DNA from: Nitrosopumilaceae archaeon | GTDB taxonomy: Archaea; Thermoproteota; Nitrososphaeria; Nitrososphaerales; Nitrosopumilaceae | Assembly: GCA_035631875.1 (NCBI GenBank) | Contig: DASQHX010000010.1 | Location: forward strand, 280,708 to 332,633 | Direction: 5' to 3' | Length of the DNA: 51,926 nt | Shown here: one piece after another, positions 8,844-17,635 of the stretch | How the letters are laid out: each line of letters opens with the position of its first letter | How positions within the stretch are numbered: position 1 is the first letter of the stretch | Notes under the pieces: model-generated | Told to the model about the DNA's origin: nothing | Seen by the model: only the letters and a program-made list of their open reading frames with translations | Database searches by the model: none | Program-made: the position numbers and the translations under genes

Positions 8844-8859
8844 AAACTGATTTAACCAA

Positions 8860-10332
8860 CTATCTTAGTATTTGCAGATCAAGAAAAATAGTTTTTGTCA
8901 TCATTCCATCAGATGCGCTAATTCCAAGTGTATAATTTCCTGGAAGTACAGAGTTATTTTGCAATAAAATCTGCACAGTATGCATCCTTGTTACATCAAT
9001 CACATTATTAGAAAACTTTACATCAAGATTTCCAAGTCCTGCGTTTGATTGTATAGAACTTGACGCATTAAGAAATACAAAGTTATTTTTAACAAGACCA
9101 TTTTTGGAAATTTCTATATCAAGTGTTTGTTGTTTGGATGAATCACTAAATACTATTTTGTTAATCTTGGAATGAATATCAAGTGGGGATGGAATTGTGT
9201 TAGTTATTACACCAAATTTATCGGTATTCCATTCAGAAAACCAGAGTTTGTTGCCATCAAACGGATCAGCTACAATATTTAGTGCATATACCAGATATCC
9301 ATCTGCTGGACGGGAAGGAATTTCATACTCTGTGAGAGTTTTATTTACCGTATCAAAAAAGGCAATTTTATTGCCTTCATGTTCATTTACCCACATTTCT
9401 TTGCCGCCATTTACTTCTCGTATCCAAAAAGGCAAAGTAGTGACGTGATATGCATTTTGTGATGTGGGAAATCTTGTTAGACTTTTAGAGTCTATCTGAT
9501 ATTCGGTGATAAAGCTTGTTCCATGTTCAGTTAACCAAATAGTGTCATTTAGTACAAAAAGATCTGTTGGGGAACCAAGTGAGATCTTTTCATCTGTTGG
9601 TACTTCAAGTGTTTTTTCAATATTTGTTACAATTCCACCATCAGATATGATATGATATTTCACAATTTTTTGTGTGGCAATCTCGGTAATCCATAAATAA
9701 TTATTTTCTAAAAACAACCCAGCAGGTTGAGTGTCATTTCCTATTTTAAATTCAGAAATCATGTATGGTTCAGTTTTGTTCTGAGTTTTTTGTATTATAC
9801 CAACTGTGTTGCTTGTAAGAGTGGTAAACCAGATGTTTCCATCTTTGTCTGATTTCATTTGAAAAGGTGCAGAGCGAATTAAGTGAAATGCAGTAAATTT
9901 ATCAGTATTAGGATCAAATTTCCAAATAGAGTTTGTTCCTAACTGCGAGAACCATATGAATCCATCACTGTCTTGCAACATGGTCCACACCATAAATGAA
10001 TTACTTGATGTATAATTTTGTGAATTTTCATCTCTGATTGGATATGATGATATTTTTCCCTGGTTTGTATCAAATCTAAATAATGAATCAGTTTTAGATC
10101 CCGCTATCCAAACAATTCCATTTTTATCAACCAATATACCGTTAGGCCAAGTTCCAGCAGGTAGAGAATATTCTTTTATGTATGGATTGTTATTTTGATT
10201 TTCATTATAGCTTTGAGGTAAGCTATTATCAGAGTTTTTTTCGTTTGATTTTAATACATTTTCCATAGTAAATGCGAGTGTTGCAACTGATGCAATCACG
10301 CCAACTAAAATAAGCCATTTTATTGAAGACAA
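8860..10332 (-). CDS. Exported Vgb-like (virginiamycin B lyase-type) beta-propeller
   Basis: This 490-residue protein has an N-terminal membrane anchor or signal at residues 4-26. A propeller follows with units such as PNGILVDKNGIVWIAGS, DSDGFIWFSQLGTNSIWKFD and DKDGNIWFTTLTSNTVG, the repeat type of Vgb lyase and NHL-like proteins. After about residue 400 comes a non-propeller beta domain (LDIEISKNGLVKNNFVF, YTLGISASDGMMTKTIFL). No PEFG tail is present, so it is held by the N-terminal helix or released. Catalytic Vgb activity is unlikely to be conserved outside bacteria, and a binding role is more cautious. The start is a TTG at 10332. Confidence 0.75.
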   Translation of the reverse strand: MSSIKWLILVGVIASVATLAFTMENVLKSNEKNSDNSLPQSYNENQNNNPYIKEYSLPAGTWPNGILVDKNGIVWIAGSKTDSLFRFDTNQGKISSYPIRDENSQNYTSSNSFMVWTMLQDSDGFIWFSQLGTNSIWKFDPNTDKFTAFHLIRSAPFQMKSDKDGNIWFTTLTSNTVGIIQKTQNKTEPYMISEFKIGNDTQPAGLFLENNYLWITEIATQKIVKYHIISDGGIVTNIEKTLEVPTDEKISLGSPTDLFVLNDTIWLTEHGTSFITEYQIDSKSLTRFPTSQNAYHVTTLPFWIREVNGGKEMWVNEHEGNKIAFFDTVNKTLTEYEIPSRPADGYLVYALNIVADPFDGNKLWFSEWNTDKFGVITNTIPSPLDIHSKINKIVFSDSSKQQTLDIEISKNGLVKNNFVFLNASSSIQSNAGLGNLDVKFSNNVIDVTRMHTVQILLQNNSVLPGNYTLGISASDGMMTKTIFLDLQILR

Positions 10333-10382
10333 TTTCCCTAGTTACTGCTAATCTATTTCTCGTTATTAGTATCTTGCAAAAA

Positions 10383-11306
10383 TTATCTGTTGATTATTCT
10401 TTTTGAGGAAAGAATAATTATTGACATTATTGATGCTGCAAGAACAATTGGTGCTAATTGACCAAATTCTGGTACAATTGTGGCGTTGTGGTTGGATTCA
10501 GGAGTATTATCACTAATTTGAGTAGGTGTCTTATCAATTTGAGAACTAGTTGTATTAAAAATCATCAAACTATTATAGGCAATGTCATTATTTTCGTTGG
10601 TATCACCTATTGTATTTGAAGGGTCTGCATCAAAAAACAGTTGATAGTTTCCAGGTTTTGTTGGCATCCAGTTGAAACTTATTGGTACAGTTTGTTTTGC
10701 ATCAATATTTGCATTGATAAAAGTATCATATACAAGAAGATTAGTACTGTTTGTTATTTTCAGTCTAAACATAATTGATCTGGCATCAGTACCGCCACTA
10801 TTGTAAACATCTTTTGTTATTATAATAGATTTACCTGAAACTGGGGATGTGGTATTTCCAAATTGATCAGAAATGTTTAACGAGCCATTAACCCATGCAA
10901 GCTCGGCATGATTAGCTTTACCAGATTGTACTACAATAATCCCAGTAACCAAAGGATTGATTTTATCATAATAAGGATATTTTCCTACTGTACCAAAAAA
11001 TTGTGTAAATGATTTACCTGGTTCAATTATACCGCTGTCAAAGGTTCCCATCGGTCCATAATTTGACGTTCCTGTTGTAGCAGTATGGGTTTTGTTGTCA
11101 AGATTTGTCCAAGTAATGGTACCTCCTGCAGAAACTGTTACTTGGTAAGGAAGAAAACATGGAGAGATAGATGGACAACTATTTGTGGAATTACCATTTG
11201 TTATGTAAACTTGGGCATTGCTAGCTAGTGCAGGCATGGTTGAGACAGATGTAAAAACAGCAATCAAAACGATAAGTAAAATGATTTCTTTTTGCAACAA
11301 ATGCAA
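10383..11306 (-). CDS. Exported cupredoxin-fold plus CARDB-like protein with PEFG tail; copper ligands lost
   Basis: This 307-residue surface protein has a signal peptide (to about residue 29, PALAS). A plastocyanin-like domain lies at about 31-128 (VTVSAGGTITWTNLD, THTATTG, PGKSFTQFFGTVGKYPY). A CARDB/Ig-like domain follows at about 133-250, then a Ser/Thr linker and the anchor VPEFGQLAPIVLAAS with a basic end. The first copper histidine (H74) is present. The usual Cys-xx-His-xx-Met cluster near the C-terminal end of the cupredoxin domain is replaced by D114, N117 and V120 in YDKINPLVTG. Type-1 copper binding is therefore unlikely, unlike the many blue copper proteins of ammonia-oxidising archaea. 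The start is a TTG. Confidence 0.8.
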   Translation of the reverse strand: MHLLQKEIILLIVLIAVFTSVSTMPALASNAQVYITNGNSTNSCPSISPCFLPYQVTVSAGGTITWTNLDNKTHTATTGTSNYGPMGTFDSGIIEPGKSFTQFFGTVGKYPYYDKINPLVTGIIVVQSGKANHAELAWVNGSLNISDQFGNTTSPVSGKSIIITKDVYNSGGTDARSIMFRLKITNSTNLLVYDTFINANIDAKQTVPISFNWMPTKPGNYQLFFDADPSNTIGDTNENNDIAYNSLMIFNTTSSQIDKTPTQISDNTPESNHNATIVPEFGQLAPIVLAASIMSIIILSSKRIINR

Positions 11307-11377
11307 TATGTGAATTTTTCAAATAAATCAAGTGTAGTTATGCTACGTAATGCTTATGAGATAGGTTTTAGCGGAGA

Positions 11378-12490
11378 TTAAAATTTGTACAGATACTTTG
11401 TAATGTGTTGTCTTGAAGCAAATATCACAAACAAGCCAATTGCTGCAGCCATAACCAATATTGCAGTTGGAAATTCAGGGACCGCGTTTGTTCCTACTAT
11501 CTCAATTGTGTGTGTGCTATGATGATAGTTGATTTCAAGCGTAGTTTCATCTTGTGTATTAGCTGTTTCAATGACATCAGCTTGTGACATAACCTGACCG
11601 TCTATCATCACACTAATGTTACCACTTAGTAATGATTTTGGAATGGTGATGTCTGTTGTTCCTTTTGTACCAGTTTCACCAGAGACTGTAAAAGAGATCT
11701 TTTTTGCTTGCTCATCAAATTGCAGATTGCTTACATTAGAATTACTTGTTAACTTTACATCAAAATCTTTTCCTTCTGCTTTTATTGCAAATGCATTAGG
11801 ACTGACAACTACAAACTTTGCAGAGGATTGTAGGTTTGCCTGGGTTTTTAGTGTCAAGCCACCTACCAAGTCTGCACTTACATCAATTTTTGCATTTATT
11901 GTATATGCGCCAGTTTTTGCATTGTCAGGCAAAGTAAAGTCTGCTCTGTATTGTCCATCTCCACCGACTTGAGCTTTTCCGTCATTAACTATAGTGCCGT
12001 TATTATCTAATACCTGTATCGAAATTAGGTTTGCACCGCCAAGTTCCGTAATCAAACCAGACCAAACTGATCCTTCAATTTTTACATCGTCACCCGGTTT
12101 GTAAAGATGCTTATCTGTTTCAACGGTAAATGAGTTTTCTGAATCTGCAGACATTTTTTCATAAGATGATTTGTAGTTTTCATGATATTCTGCTTGCGTA
12201 TTTGTTTGTGATTGAGAATTTCCTTGTGATTGATAATTTTCATTAGATCCACCTGTTGTATTTTCACCTGAATTTTCTGCAGAAGCATTAGCTTGAGTTG
12301 TAGAGTTTGATGATATCTCTGTCTTTCCTAAATTAATTTTCGCAGAAGCATCAGCATTTATACCAACTTGATCTTTTTGTGCAAACACAAAAGAGGATGA
12401 AGAATTAACTAGTAATCCCGCAAGACAGAGCACAATTATGCTTGCAAGAAATTTTGATTGTTTATACGATTTAAAATTAATACACTTCAT
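11378..12490 (-). CDS. Exported MG2/Ig-like surface protein with PEF-type anchor
   Basis: This 370-residue protein has a signal peptide to about residue 38 (FVFAQ). A low-complexity Asn/Gln/Ser/Glu stretch (about 50-115) follows. Next is a macroglobulin MG2-like domain (TDKHLYKPGDDVKIEGSV to about 225). A membrane-proximal beta domain comes after it (FTVSGETGTKGTTDITIPKS, HHSTHTIEIVGTNAVPEF). The anchor is VPEFPTAILVMAAAIGLFVI with a basic tail. The membrane-proximal domain is also found in the protein at 23744. It is probably a cell-envelope structural or adhesive protein. Confidence 0.8.
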   Translation of the reverse strand: MKCINFKSYKQSKFLASIIVLCLAGLLVNSSSSFVFAQKDQVGINADASAKINLGKTEISSNSTTQANASAENSGENTTGGSNENYQSQGNSQSQTNTQAEYHENYKSSYEKMSADSENSFTVETDKHLYKPGDDVKIEGSVWSGLITELGGANLISIQVLDNNGTIVNDGKAQVGGDGQYRADFTLPDNAKTGAYTINAKIDVSADLVGGLTLKTQANLQSSAKFVVVSPNAFAIKAEGKDFDVKLTSNSNVSNLQFDEQAKKISFTVSGETGTKGTTDITIPKSLLSGNISVMIDGQVMSQADVIETANTQDETTLEINYHHSTHTIEIVGTNAVPEFPTAILVMAAAIGLFVIFASRQHITKYLYKF

Positions 12491-12609
12491 ATGGTATCAA
12501 TATATCAAAAAAGCAATAAATAAACAATACTACCCCTTTGCACTAAAATTTTGCATTCTAAAACCATGATTTAGGGTTACCTAGAAATTCTTCATGTTCA
12601 ATTCATTGT

Positions 12610-13254
12610 TTACTTTTTTGTTCTAGTCATTTTGTAACTTTCAATAATGGTAACTACAAGGGCAGCAGCAAACAAACCTAAGGGCATTGATAACCACATT
12701 GCTTGTCTAAAAAATGCCAGATTTACTGTTTCTGCTGTAAGTATGCATGCACTTTCCGCAGTAACTAAAATGTAAAGACTAGTCTTAATGACATATTTTA
12801 GATTTGGTAGCTTGTACAAATGCGGAATCTTCTTCATTCCAATACCGCAATATTGAAAAGTATTCTTGAGATTTGAAATAAAGCTGATATTACTTCCTTG
12901 TTCCAGAGCAGAACAGCATGCACCCAATCCTTGTTTTGAATTGTATCTTCCCATAATAGTACAAAATGTAGTCATACTTGCAAGACCATAACCAAGAGCA
13001 TACGACATGATTATTCCAAACACATCATGATAACCAAATAGTACAAATGATATGCCTTGTCCTATCTGTGATGAAAGTATGCACAGAACTATAATCCCAA
13101 CAGCAGAAGGGTATGATTTTTTTACTTGGTTGAAAAAAAACGTAGATTTTTTTATTTCTGGAGTTGAAATGCAACAACACGTTCCTGTAGGACAGATATC
13201 GCACATGGAATCTTCAGTGCATTTACAGTCAGCACATAAACAATTTGCCAACAT
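12610..13254 (-). CDS. Membrane protein with a cysteine-rich N-terminal cluster
   Basis: This 214-residue protein of unknown function begins with nine cysteines in its first 29 residues (CLCADCKC, CDIC, CCC), a likely metal-binding site that resembles a metallothionein or double zinc knuckle. Four hydrophobic segments follow at about 50-70, 75-98, 155-175 and 183-205. An internal GACCSALEQGSN adds two cysteines between helices. A metal-sensing or metal-handling membrane role is an inference. No family was recognised, and it is monocistronic. Confidence 0.65.
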   Translation of the reverse strand: MLANCLCADCKCTEDSMCDICPTGTCCCISTPEIKKSTFFFNQVKKSYPSAVGIIVLCILSSQIGQGISFVLFGYHDVFGIIMSYALGYGLASMTTFCTIMGRYNSKQGLGACCSALEQGSNISFISNLKNTFQYCGIGMKKIPHLYKLPNLKYVIKTSLYILVTAESACILTAETVNLAFFRQAMWLSMPLGLFAAALVVTIIESYKMTRTKK

Positions 13255-13381
13255 GTCACTATACCTGTAATCATATTTTAATGCTCTTGGAATGCTAATC
13301 TCATCAAATTCTCAAAAAGGAAAAAATTGATCTTTGACTCGCAGGTAAAATGAGTCACTACAACTTGAAATTGCTCAAAGG

Positions 13382-13642
13382 CTAGGGTGAACCATAGTAG
13401 TTGCCACTCAGAGCTGCACCAGACTTTGCAGTAGATGCAGATATGGCTCCGTTATTACCATTCGTACAACCTGTCTGAAATGAATAGCAATTCTTTGAAT
13501 CAGTAACTGTATTTGCTGCATTATGTGTTCCTGTATATTGACCAGGTGTTTCCCATCCAGCTCCTGCCATCATAGCAATTCCTATGACAATTACACATAG
13601 TACAAAAGATCCTACTATTATTCCGATTGTTTTAGAAGACAT
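13382..13642 (-). CDS. Small protein with N-terminal membrane helix and extracytoplasmic Gly/Ser/Asn-rich tail
   Basis: This 86-residue protein begins MSSKTIGIIVGSFVL, with a membrane helix at about residues 5-29. A polar exterior region follows with two cysteines (KNCYSFQTGCTNG) that could form a disulfide. A longer frame starts at 13675, but it overlaps a TATA-like GCTTAAATCATATC that sits about 25 bases before the ATG at 13642, so I prefer the shorter form. The function is unknown. Confidence 0.55.
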   Translation of the reverse strand: MSSKTIGIIVGSFVLCVIVIGIAMMAGAGWETPGQYTGTHNAANTVTDSKNCYSFQTGCTNGNNGAISASTAKSGAALSGNYYGSP

Positions 13643-13771
13643 TACTTGTGTTATGATCTGATATGATTTAAGCATTTCAGATTTTTAGTCAACTTGTAGA
13701 GATCAGCAAAGAATCTGAATAACTTTATTTTATTGAAACTCAATAGATTATCATGAAGAGGTATCTGTACA

Positions 13772-13870
13772 ATGAAAGAAATATGCAAACGTTGTAAGAA
13801 GCATAAAGAGTTGGCAATCTTAAAACCAAGGTTATGCCACGATTGTGCAATCGCAGAAGGCAAATCTTAA
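13772..13870 (+). CDS. 32-residue double-knuckle zinc protein
   Basis: The frame encodes MKEICKRCKKHKELAILKPR followed by LCHDCAIAEGKS. The two CxxC pairs (CKRC and CHDC) are 14 residues apart, an ideal small zinc ribbon. It is basic, which suits RNA or DNA contact. The length makes chance possible, but the cysteine layout argues for a real gene. Confidence 0.5.
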   Translation: MKEICKRCKKHKELAILKPRLCHDCAIAEGKS

Positions 13871-13988
13871 GATTTACAGTAGACAAAACTAACTAATTAT
13901 TACGTAAGAAATAGATCTGAATAAAGTCATCTTATTTTGGACCCACAGTAAAAATTTCATTTTTTGTCAAGAAATAATTTGTGCAATT

Positions 13989-14408
13989 CTAGCGAATGAC
14001 CATGACAGGGCAGCTAGCATGATGCATTACTTTTTGTGAGACGCTGCCAATTAACAATTCTTGAAAAGCACTCTTGCCACGAGTTCCCATAATAATCAAG
14101 TCATGTCTTTTGGTTTTTGCAAGCTCAATTATTACTTGGGCAGGATCGCCTTGTATTACCATTACTTCGATGGATACATTATTTTTTGCCGCTAGAGATT
14201 CATATTCATCTAGCATTTTCTTGGCTTTGGTTTTGAGTTCATCTATTAGCTCAAATGTTGTAGCACTATCACCGCCCAACTCACATGATACAACATGCAC
14301 CAAATCTAATTTTGAATTACATTTTTGTGCAAGGTAAATTGATTCTTCAAACGCCTTTTTTGCTGATTCTGATCCATCAATTGCAACAAGAATTCTTGTG
14401 AACAACAA
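13989..14408 (-). CDS. Universal stress protein, UspA family
   Basis: This 139-residue single-domain USP has the N-terminal strand RILVAIDGSESAKKAF with the nucleotide-binding aspartate D11. The ATP-binding motif G-x2-G-x9-GS is intact (GTRGKSAFQELLIGS, residues 108-122), and the protein ends in ASCPVMVIR. It therefore belongs to the ATP-binding subgroup. These cytosolic proteins form dimers and are common in multiple copies in ammonia-oxidising archaea. The gene stands alone, and its client or signal is not shown by context. Confidence 0.92.
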   Translation of the reverse strand: MLFTRILVAIDGSESAKKAFEESIYLAQKCNSKLDLVHVVSCELGGDSATTFELIDELKTKAKKMLDEYESLAAKNNVSIEVMVIQGDPAQVIIELAKTKRHDLIIMGTRGKSAFQELLIGSVSQKVMHHASCPVMVIR

Positions 14409-14464
14409 AATGATGACGTGATTGTTACTAATATTATTGACTTAAAAAAAGAAGAAAGGTTTGG

Positions 14465-15409
14465 TTAGTGATGTTTGTGATTCACTATCTGTAGTTGATG
14501 AATGAGGTCTGATGCAGCCTTGATGTCACCCCAAACAGTGCTTGATTGTGTTCCCTGATATTGGCTAGATCCTACTTGATTTAGCGCAGTCTGTGCATTG
14601 TTGATGTCAGTCTGTGCTTGGCCAACTAATCCTTGATATGAGGATGTTGTATTTTTTCCAGCAAGAACATTCAGCTTTGCTTGATCTGCCTGGATTGCAA
14701 CATTTGCTGCAAAGTGGAAGTTGTTGGCAGTCTTGCATCCATTGTATAAACAAAAGCTTTTCAATGCAGCTTGAAGCTGTGTACTGTTCTGTGCATTGTT
14801 TATTGCTGTTTGAAATGCCTGAATCTGGTTACTTGCAAGATTAATTGTCTGAGTGAGTGCTGTTGTATTTACGCCATGTGAACCAAGCTTATTTGTCATG
14901 TTCTGAACACGTGATAGGGATGTGTTAAACATCTGCATCTTGTGCTGAGCTTGTTGTTGTTTTGTTGCATAGAGACAACTCTTTTCGGTTAAATGTAGAG
15001 GACCAATCTCTGATTTTAAAGTAGAGTAAATGGTTCTGTTATGTGCAATCTTGATAGCAGTCATCGTATCATGGTTATCAGTCCTTGTATCAGCATTGTA
15101 TGTTTGTGCATCTGTCTTGAACTGAGCTACGTTATTAGCAGTTGCATCTGCCTGTAGAGCGGCAAAGTCAGTGCCAAGTTTCGGTATGTCTGTGTTTGTT
15201 AGAGTGGATGTGATTGTTGAATTGTTTATTGCACTAACAACGTCGTTAAGGTAACCTGTGGCGTATGTGTTGATACATGTCAGAGAAGACAGTTGTATTT
15301 GCATATTTTGGGAAGCATATTGAGTAGATCCTTGGTCTGCATATGCTGCGTATGGTAACACCAGAATTAACGATGCAATAAATGCACTGTATTTTACGGT
15401 TGGATTCAT
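14465..15409 (-). CDS. Exported helical Gln/Asn/Ala/Thr-rich protein
   Basis: From the ATG at 15409 the protein has 314 residues. A signal peptide ends at about residue 25 (AAYADQ), and long amphipathic helices rich in Gln, Asn, Ala and Thr follow (TNTDIPKLGTDFAALQADAT, QAQTDINNAQTALNQVG). Paired cysteines occur in LTCINTYATG, KSCLYAT and FCLYNGCKT. The protein ends HKHH. The frame is open to 15442, but that part covers the TATA box, so it is not coding. It shares promoter words and general architecture with the gene at 21489. It has no anchor, so it is probably released or held by partners. The function is unknown. Confidence 0.75.
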   Translation of the reverse strand: MNPTVKYSAFIASLILVLPYAAYADQGSTQYASQNMQIQLSSLTCINTYATGYLNDVVSAINNSTITSTLTNTDIPKLGTDFAALQADATANNVAQFKTDAQTYNADTRTDNHDTMTAIKIAHNRTIYSTLKSEIGPLHLTEKSCLYATKQQQAQHKMQMFNTSLSRVQNMTNKLGSHGVNTTALTQTINLASNQIQAFQTAINNAQNSTQLQAALKSFCLYNGCKTANNFHFAANVAIQADQAKLNVLAGKNTTSSYQGLVGQAQTDINNAQTALNQVGSSQYQGTQSSTVWGDIKAASDLIHQLQIVNHKHH

Positions 15410-15430
15410 TATAGGTCGATATTTTTTTAT

Positions 15431-15456
15431 CATATAAAACATTGCGTAGCTTTGTT
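15431..15456 (-). promoter_or_regulatory. Promoter with motif AACAAAGCTACGCAAT plus TATA
   Basis: On the minus strand AACAAAGCTACGCAAT is followed directly by GTTTTATATG. The TATA part is about 25 bases before the ATG at 15409. The same 16-base word, with one change, precedes the TATA box of the gene starting at 22532. Confidence 0.6.
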
Positions 15457-15516
15457 CACTAACAAAGTTAACTTGATGTATGTAAAAAATAAAACATACA
15501 TTACATTTAGTAAAAT

Positions 15517-17535
15517 TTACTTTTTGTTGTTATTGTTTTTGTCGTTATTATTGTCATTATGATGACTGCCACTGTCTGACTTGTCATCTTTGTCTACAAA
15601 CTTGTGTATCTCAATGTGTCCCTTTACATTTCCAGAATTGTGATACAATACCTTTCCAGAACTATCAGTTATTGTAATTGAAAAAACATCATGATCTCCT
15701 GTCTTGTCAGGATCAATTATACTTGCGATAAATGTATAGCCATGGTGATTAACATCATTTTTTGATTTGTCGTCATTCTTGTTATTGTCATTATTGTGAT
15801 TGTCAAGGGTTCCATTTCCCACAAATGTTGCTTGTGTTATAGTTGGGTCAACTGAAAGAAATGAAACCTTATTGCCATCTAGTGTGATCTTTGCAGACTT
15901 GTCGTGATATTCCAGATTACCTTTTGTTGAATGTTTAGTTCCTATATCTGACGTTACCTCAAATGAAAAGTCGGTGCCCTTTCCAATGTTTCCTTCTCCT
16001 GTTACCCTACCATTTGTTGGGGTAGCAATAGTACCAGGGTCTGAGATCACACCAGATGTCGGATTGCTATCCAATGGACCATTGTCTATTATTGTGATTG
16101 TCATTTTATTTCCGCTAATTGTTATAGGTGAAATGCTTACCCAATTTCCTCCAATCAGCTTAAAGTATTTTGCATTACTGTCAAGTGTTGCAGGAGATGT
16201 GATTGTTACAGTACCAGATGTTGGCGGCAAAAATCCTGAAATTGACCATGAGAAAAAGCCAAGAGGGTATGACCCTCCAGCTGGAGGAGATGTTGTAAGG
16301 TTTGGTGGCAGTATGGAATTAAGCGATATGAATCCTCCACTTTTTGAGTTAAATATTATCTGTCCAGTGCCAGATGGAGGTGATAGGGTAACTGTTGGGT
16401 TTGGCTTTACTTGGAGGAAATATTCTGAGCTGGTACTAGTGTTAAAATCAGGATCACCTTCGTATTTTGCAGTAATGGAATGAGTTCCTCCTAGTAATGA
16501 TGATGTGGTAAATGTTGCAGAACCTCCAGTTAGTGTAACAGGTGAACCAAGCTGAGTTACACCATCAAAGAAAACTATTGTACCACTAGGTGCTCCAGCT
16601 CCTGGAGATACTGGACTTACTGATCCAGTAAATGTTACAGACTGGGTAAATAACGATGGATTGAGACTGGATATTACAATAGTTGCAGTGTCTGCCTTGT
16701 TTACAGTTTGTTGTAATTGTGGACTGGTACTTGGATTAAAGTTGGAATCGCCAGAATATGTTGCAGTCTTGAAATCCAATCCTACAAGTAGTGATGATGT
16801 GGAAAATGTAGCAACACTACCTTTTGTAGTTCCTGTTCCAAGTATGGCGGTTCCATCAAGGAATGTTACTGTCTCGCCATCAGGAACAGATGGGCTTATA
16901 GTTGCAGTAAATGTTACAGACTGACCAAATGTGGATGGATTGGGACCAGATGTTAGAGTAGTGGTGGTGTCTAGTTTGCTGACGGTGCATATTTTGTTTC
17001 CAATATTATCCCAGCAGAATGCTATTGGCTGCCCCGTAGAACCATCAGCATTTTGTGGAAAAAATTCTGTCTGTAGTTTGCCATAATTGAAGCTGATACT
17101 TTCAGACGGCCTATCGCCTCCTGACGAAACGCTATATGCTGAAATTAATACATTTTCCAATGTATAGTGTGCAAATGTGAACAGTTTACCATTTTGATTC
17201 TTTGTCAGAAAAATTTCCATCTTGGGAATGGTGTTACCAGTAAGGAGTTTATTTACCAACGGGACTGATGATTTTTCCATCAGTTTTGTTACATCAAGAT
17301 CACTAACACTTGGTGCTCCTGCTGTTCGGTCACCAGTACCGGTAGGTGATGATATTGTTCTTGTTGAACCAAAATGAAAACTATCTAGCTGTATGTCATT
17401 TTGAAATCCTTGTGCTGTTACATCTCCGGGGATAGAGTCTATCTTTAGAAAGACATCTGCATAAGCATTGCATGTTGAAAAGGAAAACAGAGTCACGGCA
17501 ACAATTATCAAAAGAAGAAAAGTGTTTTTGATCAA
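15517..17535 (-). CDS. Exported Hcp-domain multidomain protein (Hcp + 2 Ig-like + choice-of-anchor-U-like + acidic tail)
   Basis: This 672-residue protein starts at a TTG. The signal peptide is residues 1-26 (NAYA/DVF). Residues 27-180 are an Hcp1-type domain: VFLKIDSIPGDV, VTKLMEKSSVPLVNKLL, LENVLISAYSVSSGGDRPSE, and FFPQNADGSTGQPIAFCWD. Residues 188-279 and 281-377 are two bacterial Ig-like (Big_3-type) domains with the TYSGDSNFNPST / KYEGDPDFNTST motif. Residues 378-505 look like a choice-of-anchor-U domain (YPLGFFSWSISGF, AKYFKLIGGNWVSIS). Residues 506-645 form another beta domain with YTFIASIIDPDKTGDHD, interrupted by an Asn/Asp run. The tail is Asp/Asn/Lys-rich. Hcp normally builds the type VI secretion tube, but here it is on a Sec-exported protein. 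The adjacent upstream gene at 17636 is a bare Hcp paralogue. Confidence 0.85.
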   Translation of the reverse strand: MIKNTFLLLIIVAVTLFSFSTCNAYADVFLKIDSIPGDVTAQGFQNDIQLDSFHFGSTRTISSPTGTGDRTAGAPSVSDLDVTKLMEKSSVPLVNKLLTGNTIPKMEIFLTKNQNGKLFTFAHYTLENVLISAYSVSSGGDRPSESISFNYGKLQTEFFPQNADGSTGQPIAFCWDNIGNKICTVSKLDTTTTLTSGPNPSTFGQSVTFTATISPSVPDGETVTFLDGTAILGTGTTKGSVATFSTSSLLVGLDFKTATYSGDSNFNPSTSPQLQQTVNKADTATIVISSLNPSLFTQSVTFTGSVSPVSPGAGAPSGTIVFFDGVTQLGSPVTLTGGSATFTTSSLLGGTHSITAKYEGDPDFNTSTSSEYFLQVKPNPTVTLSPPSGTGQIIFNSKSGGFISLNSILPPNLTTSPPAGGSYPLGFFSWSISGFLPPTSGTVTITSPATLDSNAKYFKLIGGNWVSISPITISGNKMTITIIDNGPLDSNPTSGVISDPGTIATPTNGRVTGEGNIGKGTDFSFEVTSDIGTKHSTKGNLEYHDKSAKITLDGNKVSFLSVDPTITQATFVGNGTLDNHNNDNNKNDDKSKNDVNHHGYTFIASIIDPDKTGDHDVFSITITDSSGKVLYHNSGNVKGHIEIHKFVDKDDKSDSGSHHNDNNNDKNNNNKK

Positions 17536-17635
17536 AGCCTATTACCCCACAATCGTAAATCTTTTTCAAAGGGGGCAGAAGTTATTTGAACAAAAAACAT
17601 AGACCCATACCCCCAAAATCAAAATCTAGTACAAA

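Noticed and set aside
15974-16924. Plus-strand open frames opposite the Hcp-Ig gene
   Set aside because: They lie entirely inside the minus-strand 672-residue gene, whose domains are all recognisable.
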